A DNA stretch of 64,000 nucleotides, from contig CASGEP010000005.1 in the NCBI GenBank assembly GCA_949300515.1, positions 1 to 64,000 on the forward strand, read 5' to 3'. Position 1 is the stretch's first letter; every line of letters begins with the position of its first letter. The position numbers and the translations under genes are program-made. Positions 8,012-17,427 of the stretch are shown piece after piece. The stretch is from an uncultured bacterium (GTDB lineage Bacteria; Cyanobacteriota; Vampirovibrionia; Gastranaerophilales; Gastranaerophilaceae). The notes below the pieces were generated by a model. The model made no database searches, had not been told where the DNA came from, and saw only the letters and a list, made by a program, of their open reading frames with translations.

Positions 8012-9748
8012 GTGAACGAACACCTAAAAGCGATGGCGCTTGATATTAAAAGGATTTGGGACAAATTTGACTTGAACCAGAAGTTTGTCATAGCCGCACT
8101 TTTGGTCATTGCAGTGGTTGTTTGCGTTTATTTTATTTTTAAGGCAACGGAGCCCAACTGGTCTGTTTTATATTCAGACCTGTCGCGCGATGACGTGGCT
8201 GCAATCTCTGAAAGCCTTAAAAAAAGCGGCTATGCTTTTAAATTATCGGAGGATAAATCGGCAATTCTTGTGCGCGAGCAGGATAAGGAAGATTTAAGGA
8301 TTTTCGTTGCGGAAAATGACCTTATAAAAGACTCTACTCCGGGGTTTGAGCTTCTTGATGACCTGCAGCTCGGTTCAACGGATTTTAAAAATAAACTTAC
8401 AAAACAGAGAATTTTTCAAGGGGAACTCACGCGCTCGATAGAGAAGATTAACGGTATTCAAAAAGCGCGTGTGCAGCTTGCCGAGCCTGAGCGCTCCGTG
8501 TTTTCGGATGATGATGAGGAGCCGAGCGCAAGCGTTATTTTAATACTTGAGCCCGGGTATCGCCTGAAACCCTCTCAAATTCTTGCAATTAAAAACCTTG
8601 TTGCGTATTCCGTTCCGCGCCTTACAAATGACAGGGTGTTTTTGACCGATCAAAACGGAAATGCGCTAAGCGAGGATGTTGCCAAAAATAACACGGATAT
8701 GCAGTCTTACAGAAGCGCTTTTGAAAAAGAAGCCGCAAAAAAAATTAAAGACACGCTTGAAACCATTATGGGCAAAGACAACGTATCCGTTCAGGTCAGC
8801 GCGGTTATGGATTTTAACTCCACCCGCTCAACCATCGAGAGTTATGTTCCCTCCGACGGAACCCAAAGCGGTGTAATTTTAGGACAGCAGAGCGAAAAAG
8901 AAATATATAAAAAACCTCAGCCTATTGTGCTTAAAAAAGACGAAGTCGCGCTTGACCCCGATAACCCTATCGGTCAAAATCAGCAAGGGCAGCAGGGCGT
9001 GCAAAATATCCAAAATGCCAACGCCCAGAACCCGCAGACTCAAAATGTTATGACGGTTGTTGAGGAGCAGGACGGCATAAGCGATGCGGATGAGAGCGCA
9101 AGAAACGTAACGGATAAAGTCCGCGGCAGAGAATTAAGCTATGAAAAAGAGAAAAACGCGGTTAATTACGCGGTTACAAAAGAGGTCAGACAGGTAGTGT
9201 ACGCACCCGGGTCGGTTGTGCGTTTATCTGTTGCGGTCGCAGTAAATAAAATTTTAACTCAGGAGGAGGAAGAAGATATTAAAAACCTTGTAATTGCGGC
9301 TGCAGGCATGGATATCGCGCGCGGAGATGTGGTAAATGTTTCAAGTCTTAAATTTATGGGAATTGATAAAGCAGAGCAGCTCCAAACGTTAAATGATGAA
9401 AGGTATGCAAAAATTATGGAAATGATGGAGTTTATATTTTCAAATGTTGCACCTCTTGTAGTTGTCCTTGTGCTTGGAATATTGGGACTCACTACATTCT
9501 CCTCAATATTTAAAAAACCCGAGCCTCCAAAACCCGTTTATCAAGATGACACGCAATACAACGGTTTTGACCCGTACCTTATGATGGGCAATAACGACGA
9601 TGTTGCAGGCGAATATATCGAACAAGACGATTCCGACCAGCCCGCTTTTACCTCTGTGGTCGACAGAAAGCGAGCCGAGATTACGGATATAATATTGAGC
9701 GACCCGCAAGACGCGGCAAGACTGCTTACTTCATACATAAAAGAGTAA
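8012..9748 (+). CDS. fliF: Flagellar MS-ring protein FliF
   Basis: The 578-residue MS-ring protein is the base on which the flagellum is assembled. It has membrane helices near residues 24-44 and 470-490. Between them lie the YscJ/FliF-type ring-building domains (LSRDDVAAISESLKKSGY, then GFELLDD and RVQLAEPERSVF) and a Gln/Asn-rich linker around 320-345. The C-terminal tail, with SDPQDAARLLTSYIKE, is the FliG-binding segment. The start is GTG, with AGGGA about 11 bases upstream. fliG follows after 26 bases. Confidence 0.97.
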   Translation: MNEHLKAMALDIKRIWDKFDLNQKFVIAALLVIAVVVCVYFIFKATEPNWSVLYSDLSRDDVAAISESLKKSGYAFKLSEDKSAILVREQDKEDLRIFVAENDLIKDSTPGFELLDDLQLGSTDFKNKLTKQRIFQGELTRSIEKINGIQKARVQLAEPERSVFSDDDEEPSASVILILEPGYRLKPSQILAIKNLVAYSVPRLTNDRVFLTDQNGNALSEDVAKNNTDMQSYRSAFEKEAAKKIKDTLETIMGKDNVSVQVSAVMDFNSTRSTIESYVPSDGTQSGVILGQQSEKEIYKKPQPIVLKKDEVALDPDNPIGQNQQGQQGVQNIQNANAQNPQTQNVMTVVEEQDGISDADESARNVTDKVRGRELSYEKEKNAVNYAVTKEVRQVVYAPGSVVRLSVAVAVNKILTQEEEEDIKNLVIAAAGMDIARGDVVNVSSLKFMGIDKAEQLQTLNDERYAKIMEMMEFIFSNVAPLVVVLVLGILGLTTFSSIFKKPEPPKPVYQDDTQYNGFDPYLMMGNNDDVAGEYIEQDDSDQPAFTSVVDRKRAEITDIILSDPQDAARLLTSYIKE

Positions 9749-9774
9749 ACTAGAAAAGAGATGAATTAAAGAGA

Positions 9775-10797
9775 ATGCTCCCGATACAAGTAGAAGCCAT
9801 GACACATTCACAAAAGGTTGCAGCACTTATGATAGTGCTCGGGCCTGCTGCGGCTTCCGAGATTATGAAAAATATAACGGACGATGACGTTTTGGAGCAG
9901 ATTACACTTGATATTGCGGCGATGAATAAATTGCCGATTGAAACTCTTGAAGCAATTGTGGATGAGTTCCATACTATTTTTCAGGCAAACTCCATGCTCG
10001 CTTCAGGCGGTATGAACTATGCTAAAACCCTTCTGGAAAAGGCTTATGGTACCGAGCAGGCAAATAAAATCCTTGACAGGCTGGTTACAATCTTAAACTC
10101 CAATCCTTTTCAGTTCTTTAATGATGCCGACCCTATTCAGCTTGCGACTTCTTTTCAAAATGAAAATCCGCAGCTTATAGCGCTCATTCTTGCTTATTTG
10201 AAGCCCGAGCAGTCGGCAAAAGTCCTAAATTGTCTGCCTCCCAATGTTCAGCACAAAGTGTCCCTAAAAATTGCACAGATGGAAACAACAAACCCCGAAA
10301 TTATATCGGAAGTTGAAAAAATTGTTGAAAGCAAGTTTTCAAATGTCGTTATACAGGATTTCTCAAAAGCCGGCGGCACCGAAACTCTTGCAAGCATTTT
10401 GAACAGAACAGACCGCGCAACCGAGAAAAACGTTATCGAAATGCTGGAGGAAGAAACTCCGCAGCTTGCTGAAGATGTCAGAAGTCTTATGTTTGTGTTT
10501 GAGGACATTGTTAATCTTGACGACAGAGCAATTCAGAGAATTTTGCGCGAAGTTGATACAAAGGACCTTGCACTTTCGCTTAAAGGTTCAAGAGATGATG
10601 TTAAAGATAAAATTCTTCGCAACATGTCAGAGCGTGCACAGGCAATTTTGCTTGAAGATATGGAGTATATGGGACCCGTTAGAGCGCGCGAAGTTCAGGA
10701 AGTCCAATCAAGAATTGTCGGTATTATAAGAATGCTCGAACAAAACGGAGAAATCGTCGTTGCGCGCGACGGTGCGGGAGATGAGCTGATTGAGTAG
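9775..10797 (+). CDS. fliG: Flagellar motor switch protein FliG
   Basis: Rotor protein of 340 residues coupling the MS ring to torque generation. The N-terminal domain shows QKVAALMIVLGPAAASEIMK. The middle domain carries ENPQLIALILAYLKPEQSA. The C-terminal torque domain has FEDIVNLDDRAIQRILREVD and the charged ridge that meets the stator. The length is normal. fliH starts 8 bases before its end, so translation is probably coupled. Confidence 0.97.
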   Translation: MLPIQVEAMTHSQKVAALMIVLGPAAASEIMKNITDDDVLEQITLDIAAMNKLPIETLEAIVDEFHTIFQANSMLASGGMNYAKTLLEKAYGTEQANKILDRLVTILNSNPFQFFNDADPIQLATSFQNENPQLIALILAYLKPEQSAKVLNCLPPNVQHKVSLKIAQMETTNPEIISEVEKIVESKFSNVVIQDFSKAGGTETLASILNRTDRATEKNVIEMLEEETPQLAEDVRSLMFVFEDIVNLDDRAIQRILREVDTKDLALSLKGSRDDVKDKILRNMSERAQAILLEDMEYMGPVRAREVQEVQSRIVGIIRMLEQNGEIVVARDGAGDELIE

Positions 10798-11731
10798 AAT
10801 AACGTCGGATAAAATAAATCTTGGCAATTCTATTGTCGTGGATTTTTTTGCAAATGAAGAGTTTGAGGAGAAAAAAGAGCGGGAGGAAGAAGAAAAAAAT
10901 GACCGGCCCGCAGTTTCAACCGAGGTTTTAAACAGACTTAATCTCCTTGAAAAAGAAGCGCAGAATAAAGCGCAAAAAATCATTGATGAAGCAAATGCAA
11001 AATCTGAGGAAATTATAAATGCCGCATCTCAAGAGGCACAGGAAATAAGAAGCAAGGCAAGCGCCGAGGTTGATATTTTAAATAAAAATGCAAATGAAAT
11101 TTTAACTCAGGCGCAAGAGCAGGCTAAAAACGCGCTTGATGAAGCAAATGCCAAAGCGCAGCAAATAAAAGAGGAAGCATCACAACAAGGGGCAAAAGAA
11201 GGCTATGAGGCGGGATACTCGGACGGGCTTAATAAAATAAAAGAAGAAATGCTCCAAAAAATTCTCGGGATGGATGAGATAGTAAAAAACGCTTTTGAAA
11301 TGAAACAGAAAATATTAAAAAGTTCAAAAGACGAGATTGTTAATCTTGTGCTTATGATTGCAAGAAAAATCTCCATAAGTTCAGTTGACGCTCAATCTGT
11401 CGCTTCGCTTGTTTCTAAGTCGCTGTCGCTTTTAAGTGATAAAGAAAACATTGAACTTATCTTAAGTGAAAAGTATGCAAGGCTTTTAAATGAAGTTTTA
11501 AGCGGGAATTTAAGTCCGGATGAAAATTGCGCGGATGATATCGATATAGACAAATTAAGAAATATAAAACTTACCTACAATTCAAAATTTCCGGATGACA
11601 CTTTAATTATTCAAACCCCAAAAGAGCGTCTGGACTTGAGTTTTGAACAGCAGCTAAATCAAATATCAAACGAATTTTTAAAAGAGTTAAATTCATCCGA
11701 TGATGATGGTGAGGATAGCGGCATTGGATAA
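10790..11731 (+). CDS. fliH: Flagellar export regulator FliH
   Basis: The 313-residue protein is mostly a charged Ala/Glu/Gln/Lys coiled coil (about 45-150), followed by a C-terminal domain (about 165-305) that in the family binds the FliI ATPase. The pattern GAKEGYEAGYSDGLNK marks the end of the coiled coil, as in FliH/YscL proteins. The start is TTG and overlaps the fliG stop. Identity rests on both sequence and operon position between fliG and fliI. Confidence 0.9.
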   Translation: MSRITSDKINLGNSIVVDFFANEEFEEKKEREEEEKNDRPAVSTEVLNRLNLLEKEAQNKAQKIIDEANAKSEEIINAASQEAQEIRSKASAEVDILNKNANEILTQAQEQAKNALDEANAKAQQIKEEASQQGAKEGYEAGYSDGLNKIKEEMLQKILGMDEIVKNAFEMKQKILKSSKDEIVNLVLMIARKISISSVDAQSVASLVSKSLSLLSDKENIELILSEKYARLLNEVLSGNLSPDENCADDIDIDKLRNIKLTYNSKFPDDTLIIQTPKERLDLSFEQQLNQISNEFLKELNSSDDDGEDSGIG

Positions 11732-13037
11732 ATTTGACTTTTCGCCTTATCATAAAATCGTAAACGAAATAAATCCCATTGTTAAAATCGGCAGGGTTGT
11801 TGAGATTATAGGACTTATAATCGAGGCTGACGGCCCAGAGTCATCCATCGGGGATTTGTGTCATATAATCTCGGATGATATGGAGCCGATATTCTGCGAG
11901 GTTGTGGGTTTTAGAGAGGGCAGAGTCCTTTTAATGCCGCTCGGCTCGATTGACGGGCTTAAAGCGGGTGCTAAAGTTGTAAATACGGGCTCTGATATGA
12001 AAGTAAAAGTGTCCGATTCTCTTTTGGGACGGGTTTTAGACGGTCTTGGAAATCCGATTGACTCTCTTGGTGAAATAAGTGCGGATAAATACTATTCGAC
12101 GGGAGGAAAAATCATCAACCCGCTTAAAAGAAAGCCTATTGATGAGCCGCTAAGCCTCGGCATAAGGGCTATTGACGGATTAATTACCGTCGGCAAGGGT
12201 CAGAGAATGGGTATTTTTGCAGGCTCGGGCGTGGGCAAAAGTACAACTCTTGCCATGATGGCAAAAAATACATCAGCCGATATAAATGTTATTGCCCTAA
12301 TCGGAGAACGCGGCAGAGAGGTAAGAGAATTTATAGAGCACACTTTGGGGGTTGAGGGCATGAAACGCTCCGTTGTCGTTGTTGCAACTTCCGAGCAGCC
12401 CTCTCTGGTCAAAATAAAAGCGGCGTTTGTGGCATGTGCGATTGCCGAATATTTTAGGGACAAAGGCAGGGACGTTCTTTTTATGCTCGATAGCGTAACG
12501 CGTATTGCTCTTGCACAGAGAGAAGTCGGGCTTGCAGTCGGCGAGCCGCCTGCCACAAGAGGATATACACCTTCCGTTTTTGCGCTTATGCCAAAGTTTT
12601 TAGAGCGTGCGGGCTGTAATGAATACGGCACAATAACGGGGCTATATACCGTGCTTGTTGAAGGTGATGATTTTAATGAGCCTGTGTCTGATACTGCAAG
12701 GAGCATTTTAGACGGGCACATTATGCTCTCGCGTGCTCTTGCGCATAAAAATCACTATCCCGCAATTGATGTTCTGCAGAGCATTTCACGGGTTATGAAT
12801 AATATTGTATCAAAAGAGCACAAAAGTGCGGCGGGCAAAATCCGCGCGCTGCTTGCAAGTTACGCCAAAAATGAGGATTTAATAAATATCGGTGCTTATC
12901 AGCGCGGCTCAGACCCTCTGACAGATAAAGCAATTTCGCTTATGGATAAAATTGAGGGATATTTAATTCAGCCGACAGATGATAAAACGGACTATCAAAC
13001 AAGTGTGGATGAGATTATAAGATTGGCGCAGATGTAA
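11700..13037 (+). CDS. fliI: Flagellum-specific ATPase FliI
   Basis: F1-beta-like ATPase of type III export, 445 residues. The P-loop is GSGVGKST (175-182); GERGREVREF and the Walker B region LFMLDSVTR follow. The listed ATG overlaps fliH by 32 bases. An alternative TTG at 11724 has GAGGA at 11711-11715 and would give a start at LDKFDFSPYH; it is equally plausible. No fliJ follows: the next gene is on the other strand. Confidence 0.96.
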   Translation: MMMVRIAALDKFDFSPYHKIVNEINPIVKIGRVVEIIGLIIEADGPESSIGDLCHIISDDMEPIFCEVVGFREGRVLLMPLGSIDGLKAGAKVVNTGSDMKVKVSDSLLGRVLDGLGNPIDSLGEISADKYYSTGGKIINPLKRKPIDEPLSLGIRAIDGLITVGKGQRMGIFAGSGVGKSTTLAMMAKNTSADINVIALIGERGREVREFIEHTLGVEGMKRSVVVVATSEQPSLVKIKAAFVACAIAEYFRDKGRDVLFMLDSVTRIALAQREVGLAVGEPPATRGYTPSVFALMPKFLERAGCNEYGTITGLYTVLVEGDDFNEPVSDTARSILDGHIMLSRALAHKNHYPAIDVLQSISRVMNNIVSKEHKSAAGKIRALLASYAKNEDLINIGAYQRGSDPLTDKAISLMDKIEGYLIQPTDDKTDYQTSVDEIIRLAQM

Positions 13038-13057
13038 AAATCTGTGCCAATCCTTAT

Positions 13058-14125
13058 TTATTCATTGTGAGTGACACTTAACGATATTCTCTTATCGTCC
13101 GGATTAAATTTCAAAATTGTAGTATCTATTTCATCGCCTACATCAAGTATTGTGCCATGTTCGTTTTGATATTGTACAAGCTCGCTTTGCGGCAGGAGTG
13201 CTTCAACACAGGGATAAACTTCTACAAATGCGCCAAAGTGTTTAATTCTTGTAATTTTACCTTTTACTTTTGCGCCTTCCGTTATTTTGCCTTTTGCTTC
13301 AACCCACGGGTCGGGCTCAAGATTTTTAAGGCTCAGAGAAACTCTCTGTTTGTCTAAATCTATACCTATGATTTCAACGTCAATTTTTTCACCGACCTTT
13401 AGCACGTCGCACGGGTGATCCACCCATCTCCAGGAGATTTGTGACAGCGGCAAAAGTCCGTCTACTCCGCCTATGTCGATGAAAGCTCCAAAGTCTGCAA
13501 TCCTTACTACTTCGCCTTTTACGACTGCTCCGACTTCAAGCTGTCCGAATACGTCCTTTTTGATTTCTTCAAGGCTGTCCGTGTAAACTTTTCTGTTTGA
13601 CAGTATAAAGTTATTTTGCGACATATCCATGCTCAAAATTTTAAGTTCGATTTTTTGATTTACAATGTTATCAGGCTCTTTTGAACGAAGATGGCTTGAG
13701 GGAACAAAGCCTCTTATTCCCATAACATCAACAAGGACTCCGCCTTTGACCGATTGAACAACTATGCCTTCGACCGCTTTGTCTTGAGCTTTAGCTTCTT
13801 CTAAAAGCTTCCAGTTGTATGCCATTGCTACTTTTCTGTAGGAAATTGTAAATCTGCCGTCTTCGTCTTCTTCTTTAATAATTAAAAACTCGTATTCTTT
13901 GCCTTTTTCAAGAATTTCTTCAATGTTGTCGTCTTTGTTTAATCTGGCTTCTCTGTCGGGACAAATGGCGTTTGTTTTAGCGCCTATGTCAACAATGGCG
14001 CCTTCCGAGTCATAGGCGCATACGGTACCTTTTACCAAATCTCCCTTTTGGAAACTGTACTCGTATTTTTTGAGAAGCTCCTCGTATTCTTGGTCGCTAA
14101 GCTGGTTTGATGGGCACATACTCAA
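13058..14125 (-). CDS. rpsA: Ribosomal protein S1 (four S1 domains)
   Basis: RNA-binding protein of 355 residues with four S1 beta-barrels at about 25-98, 113-180, 197-267 and 283-353. Domain 3 is the best conserved (VKGEVVRIADFGAFIDIGG). Proteobacterial S1 has six domains; short forms occur in cyanobacteria and Gram-positives. In the cell S1 helps the 30S subunit load mRNA, especially leaders with weak ribosome sites. The gene is monocistronic, converging with fliI and divergent from the WYL gene. An AAGGAGAG site precedes the start. Confidence 0.93.
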   Translation of the reverse strand: MSMCPSNQLSDQEYEELLKKYEYSFQKGDLVKGTVCAYDSEGAIVDIGAKTNAICPDREARLNKDDNIEEILEKGKEYEFLIIKEEDEDGRFTISYRKVAMAYNWKLLEEAKAQDKAVEGIVVQSVKGGVLVDVMGIRGFVPSSHLRSKEPDNIVNQKIELKILSMDMSQNNFILSNRKVYTDSLEEIKKDVFGQLEVGAVVKGEVVRIADFGAFIDIGGVDGLLPLSQISWRWVDHPCDVLKVGEKIDVEIIGIDLDKQRVSLSLKNLEPDPWVEAKGKITEGAKVKGKITRIKHFGAFVEVYPCVEALLPQSELVQYQNEHGTILDVGDEIDTTILKFNPDDKRISLSVTHNE

Positions 14126-14311
14126 AAACTCTCCTTATATATCATCCTTTTTAGATTATAGCAAATTTTTGGGCTTATTACATGTTTTTTGGTTAATATT
14201 TCTTAATAAATAGTACGCATGGTTGAGATAAAAACTTAACACTTGTGCTATAAGTTAAATTTTTTGTTAGTATAGATATGTGGTGTGTCTTTGAAAAGTT
14301 TTGGTTAATTT

Positions 14312-15226
14312 ATGCTTAAAATAAACAATAACATAGCGCAAACAGGATTAAGGGTATTATTTGTAATGCAGCTTTTGCTGCGAGGTCCGATATCAAAAGC
14401 TCAAATTATAGAAGAAATTTCAAAAAACCCGCATTTAAAGGATGTAACCTCAGACACGGTTACTATAGATATTAATACGCTCAAGTCCGCAGGTTTTGAA
14501 ATTGCCTCCGGAAACAAGGGGAATAATTACTGCTATGAGCTGAAACTTATTCCGATTAAAATTAAACTTACAAAGAAAGAAATGAGAGTGCTTTCAGGTA
14601 CAAAGAAAGCTCTTTTTCAGTTTACGGATTACAGGTACATAATACGTATTTACGAAGTTTTTGAAAAAATTGCAAAAATGATTGAATCTGAAGAACAGGC
14701 GCAGTCGCTTTTAAATTTCGGTAATATTTTAAGGACAAATTTTAAAATTTTAAAAGAGCTTGAAGTTCACTGTAAGCACAACAACGAAATAGAGATATGC
14801 TATGCTTCTCCATCCGGTTCGGGGCATAATATGGCTGTTGTGTGTCAAAAAATTGAATATTCAAAGAAAAATGACAAACTGTATCTGTGGGGCGAGTGTG
14901 AAAAGTACGGCTCTGTTTATTTAAGAACCGACCACATCAAGCAAATAGCTAAAATCTTAAAAGTAAATTCCGACACAAAAATAAAGCCCAAAGAGTGTAT
15001 TTACAGAGTTTTAAATGACTGCTGCACACAGATTTGTCTTGACGGCAGTGTTGAAATATTAAAAATATCACGAAAAGATATTCTTTTAAGGGAAGAATAC
15101 ACAAATGAATTTAACTTAATACAAAAAATTCTCTCTTACGGGGACAATTTGCTTGAAGTAGAAAATGACGAAATAAGGCAAAAAATTCTCAAAATAGTTC
15201 AGGATGTGAGGAGCATGTACAGTTGA
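14312..15226 (+). CDS. WYL-domain-type transcriptional regulator, first of a pair
   Basis: The 304-residue protein has an N-terminal winged helix (about 10-75, with SKAQIIEEIS and TVTIDINTLKSAGFEI) and a divergent WYL-like domain (about 155-235, with KIEYSKKNDKLYLWGECEKY and then RTDHIKQI). WYL proteins sense ligands and control transcription; no target is evident here. It overlaps the next gene in a TTGA stop/start. The two share architecture but little sequence. A weak inverted repeat (AACTTA/TAAGTT, 14233-14256) lies upstream and could be an operator. Confidence 0.72.
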   Translation: MLKINNNIAQTGLRVLFVMQLLLRGPISKAQIIEEISKNPHLKDVTSDTVTIDINTLKSAGFEIASGNKGNNYCYELKLIPIKIKLTKKEMRVLSGTKKALFQFTDYRYIIRIYEVFEKIAKMIESEEQAQSLLNFGNILRTNFKILKELEVHCKHNNEIEICYASPSGSGHNMAVVCQKIEYSKKNDKLYLWGECEKYGSVYLRTDHIKQIAKILKVNSDTKIKPKECIYRVLNDCCTQICLDGSVEILKISRKDILLREEYTNEFNLIQKILSYGDNLLEVENDEIRQKILKIVQDVRSMYS

Positions 15227-16104
15227 AAAAAATAGATACTTCATATCGTATAATGAAAATTTTTAAAATGCTCTATAATAATCCCCGTACAATTAACGAG
15301 ATTATTAATGCGCTGCAGACCGATAATATATCAATCAACAAAGAAACTCTGGCAAAGTATTTTAAGACATTTAAAGAGTCAGGGTGCGAAATTAAAAAAT
15401 CAAAAGGCAGATACTCGATAGAAAGTATACCTTTTACCCTTAATTTGTCCGATGAAGATTACTATTATCTTGCAATTTTTGTTAATTTAGGCTCAAAACT
15501 CTATGATGAGAGTATGCGCCGGGATTTAACAAGTGCGGTTGAAAAAATTTTATCGCTTGCAAACAGGTGCAGTTTTGATGAGTATATAAAAAATCAGGAC
15601 AAGTCCGTAAAAATATCTCCCGAGCCTTTTATTTACAAAGAAAAAATTTCAAGACTCATAAAATACGGTTATGAAAACTCAAAGGTAAAAGTCTTGTATA
15701 AAGATAAAAAACTAACCGTTTCGCACATATCTTTTAAATATTGCGATAATGCGGTATATCTGCATGCTTTTAACGAAGATACAAAAAAATATGAACTTAT
15801 GCTTTTAAGTGCGATAAATGAGATATACTCTACTCCTGAAATTTCGGGTAAATCAGCGTTTGCGCCGTGTACGGTTTTTGAGATAAAAGGCAGGCTGATA
15901 AAGTCTTATACGCTTTATGAGGGCGAAAGGGTCATACAGGTAAAAGAGGACGCGCTTGTTATTTCAAACAATTACGAAGATAAAGCGGAGCTTTATAAAA
16001 GACTTTTAAGATACGGAACTCTGTGTAAAATTGTATCAACAAACGAGGATGTTGAAAGATTTAAACAAATGCTCGATAAGGTCGAGGGCGCGCTGTTGAG
16101 ATAA
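15223..16104 (+). CDS. WYL-domain-type transcriptional regulator, second of a pair
   Basis: The 293-residue protein has an N-terminal winged helix (about 8-68, with RTINEIINALQ and KETLAKYFKTFKESGCEI) and a WYL-like sensor half (about 145-210, with KVKVLYKDKKLTVSHISF then CDNAVYLHAF). The start is TTG, sharing bases with the TGA of the preceding gene, so the two are probably made together and may act as a heteromer. It ends 2 bases from the convergent TPR gene. The function of the pair is unknown. Confidence 0.7.
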   Translation: MKKIDTSYRIMKIFKMLYNNPRTINEIINALQTDNISINKETLAKYFKTFKESGCEIKKSKGRYSIESIPFTLNLSDEDYYYLAIFVNLGSKLYDESMRRDLTSAVEKILSLANRCSFDEYIKNQDKSVKISPEPFIYKEKISRLIKYGYENSKVKVLYKDKKLTVSHISFKYCDNAVYLHAFNEDTKKYELMLLSAINEIYSTPEISGKSAFAPCTVFEIKGRLIKSYTLYEGERVIQVKEDALVISNNYEDKAELYKRLLRYGTLCKIVSTNEDVERFKQMLDKVEGALLR

Positions 16105-16106
16105 AA

Positions 16107-16826
16107 TCAGTTTATGTTGTTTTTCTCGTAGCTTAATATTATATTTCTTATTTCATAATCGTCGGGGTTGGTTGTGTAAGCGTGTCTGTAGTACTGCAGT
16201 GCAAGCTCTTTGTTGTCGGTATTTTCAAGGATGCGTGCAATGTTAAAATAGGCATCGGTGCAATTCGGGTCTATATCTATTGCAAGAGTGTATTCAAAAA
16301 CACTCTCCCTGTATTTGCCCGAAAGCCTCAGTATATCTGCTTTTAAAAAATGTCCCTCAAGGCTGAGCGGGTTTTTATCCAGCGCTTCTTCAATCGCCGA
16401 AAGTGCGTTTTTGTATTTTTCTTTGTTTTTGTAGCTGAGCGCCTGTTTAAAGAGTTCCTCGTAAGCAGGCTCAATTTTTGCCGCAGCGGCAATTTTGCCG
16501 TTTTTCAGACTTATGTTATATTCTTTTGGTATTTGTTGTTTAGAGGGTTTTTTAAGGTTTGCTCTCTCGATTGTGTAAGTTTCGCTGAAAGATAGCATAT
16601 TAAGAGGTCTGAAACCTTTAAAATAGGCGACGTTAACTTCTTCATCTTTTATCTCGGGCAAACTTTTTGTGGTGTATTTTGTGCAAGACGGGATTTGATT
16701 TTCCAAATCCAGATAAAATTCATACACAACTCCGGCGTTTATCTTCTCTGCTGCAAATATTGCGCCCGAGCCGCATAAATACAAAATAAATGCTGATAAC
16801 AATACATTTTTGGTGATTTTAATCAT
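16107..16826 (-). CDS. Exported TPR-repeat protein
   Basis: The 239-residue protein begins with a signal peptide (about 1-25, ending GAIFAAEK). A unique N-terminal half is followed by three tetratricopeptide repeats (about 120-235, e.g. YKNALSAIEEALDKNPLS and YRESVFEYTLAIDIDPN). TPRs mediate protein contacts, here probably in the periplasm. It is last in the minus-strand operon MCP-CheA-HD-TPR and overlaps the HD gene by 8 bases. Its link to the chemosensory genes is by operon only. Confidence 0.75.
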   Translation of the reverse strand: MIKITKNVLLSAFILYLCGSGAIFAAEKINAGVVYEFYLDLENQIPSCTKYTTKSLPEIKDEEVNVAYFKGFRPLNMLSFSETYTIERANLKKPSKQQIPKEYNISLKNGKIAAAAKIEPAYEELFKQALSYKNKEKYKNALSAIEEALDKNPLSLEGHFLKADILRLSGKYRESVFEYTLAIDIDPNCTDAYFNIARILENTDNKELALQYYRHAYTTNPDDYEIRNIILSYEKNNIN

Positions 16827-17427
16827 TTTTAAGGCAAACTTTTACTTTAAATACATCCTCAAAAAGGGCTTTTTTCTTATTAAAAACCTCATACATCCCT
16901 TTGTTAAAGATTATATTTATGCCGGGGTCTAAAATCAATGTATTTTGCCTAAAATCATATGTTAAGAGTATATTTTCAACGCTCTGCGAGTGACACGAGT
17001 CAAGCGCATCCGCTATTCTTAAGATCGAGGAGATGACTCTTACCTTGTTTTTATCCCCCTCATCAAGAGAACAAAAAAGCCTGTGCTTATGCTCCTTTGG
17101 TTTAGAGCCTCTGTGATATCTTATGCAAAGTGCCGCAACTTTTACTTCCCGCTCATTCAGACCGTCTATTTTATTTTCCAAAACCAGCTTGCAGCCTGCT
17201 TTGTTGTGGGGTTTTTGTGTTTTGTATTCAAGAAACGCCCCGATGTCATGCAAAAGCGCACTATAGGAGATTAATTTTTCCGCATTTTCAAACTGCAGAT
17301 TTTTGTTGTGCGGAAAAATTTTTTTTAACCGTGCATACAGCTCCAAACTCAAAAATTCAACATGTTTTGAGTGTTCGATGTCATTTTTTGATGTGCAATA
17401 GTTTTTTATGTATTGTTCAACCTTCAT
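16819..17427 (-). CDS. HD-domain protein (Ppx/GppA C-terminal-like)
   Basis: Cytoplasmic protein of 202 residues. HD-superfamily metal ligands are visible: His19/His22 in IEHSKHVEFL, His60-Asp61 in LLHDIGAF, His74, His105 in IRYHRG, and a late Asp in RIADALD. The arrangement resembles the C-terminal half of exopolyphosphatase/guanosine pentaphosphatase proteins and other HD phosphohydrolases. The substrate cannot be read from sequence. It overlaps the CheA end by 11 bases and the TPR start by 8, so it is tightly coupled to the chemosensory operon. Confidence 0.75.
   Translation of the reverse strand: MKVEQYIKNYCTSKNDIEHSKHVEFLSLELYARLKKIFPHNKNLQFENAEKLISYSALLHDIGAFLEYKTQKPHNKAGCKLVLENKIDGLNEREVKVAALCIRYHRGSKPKEHKHRLFCSLDEGDKNKVRVISSILRIADALDSCHSQSVENILLTYDFRQNTLILDPGINIIFNKGMYEVFNKKKALFEDVFKVKVCLKND

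Noticed and set aside
14233-14256. Inverted repeat AACTTA/TAAGTT as a firm operator
   Set aside because: Only six bases per arm in AT-rich DNA, so chance is likely; mentioned in the WYL entry only.
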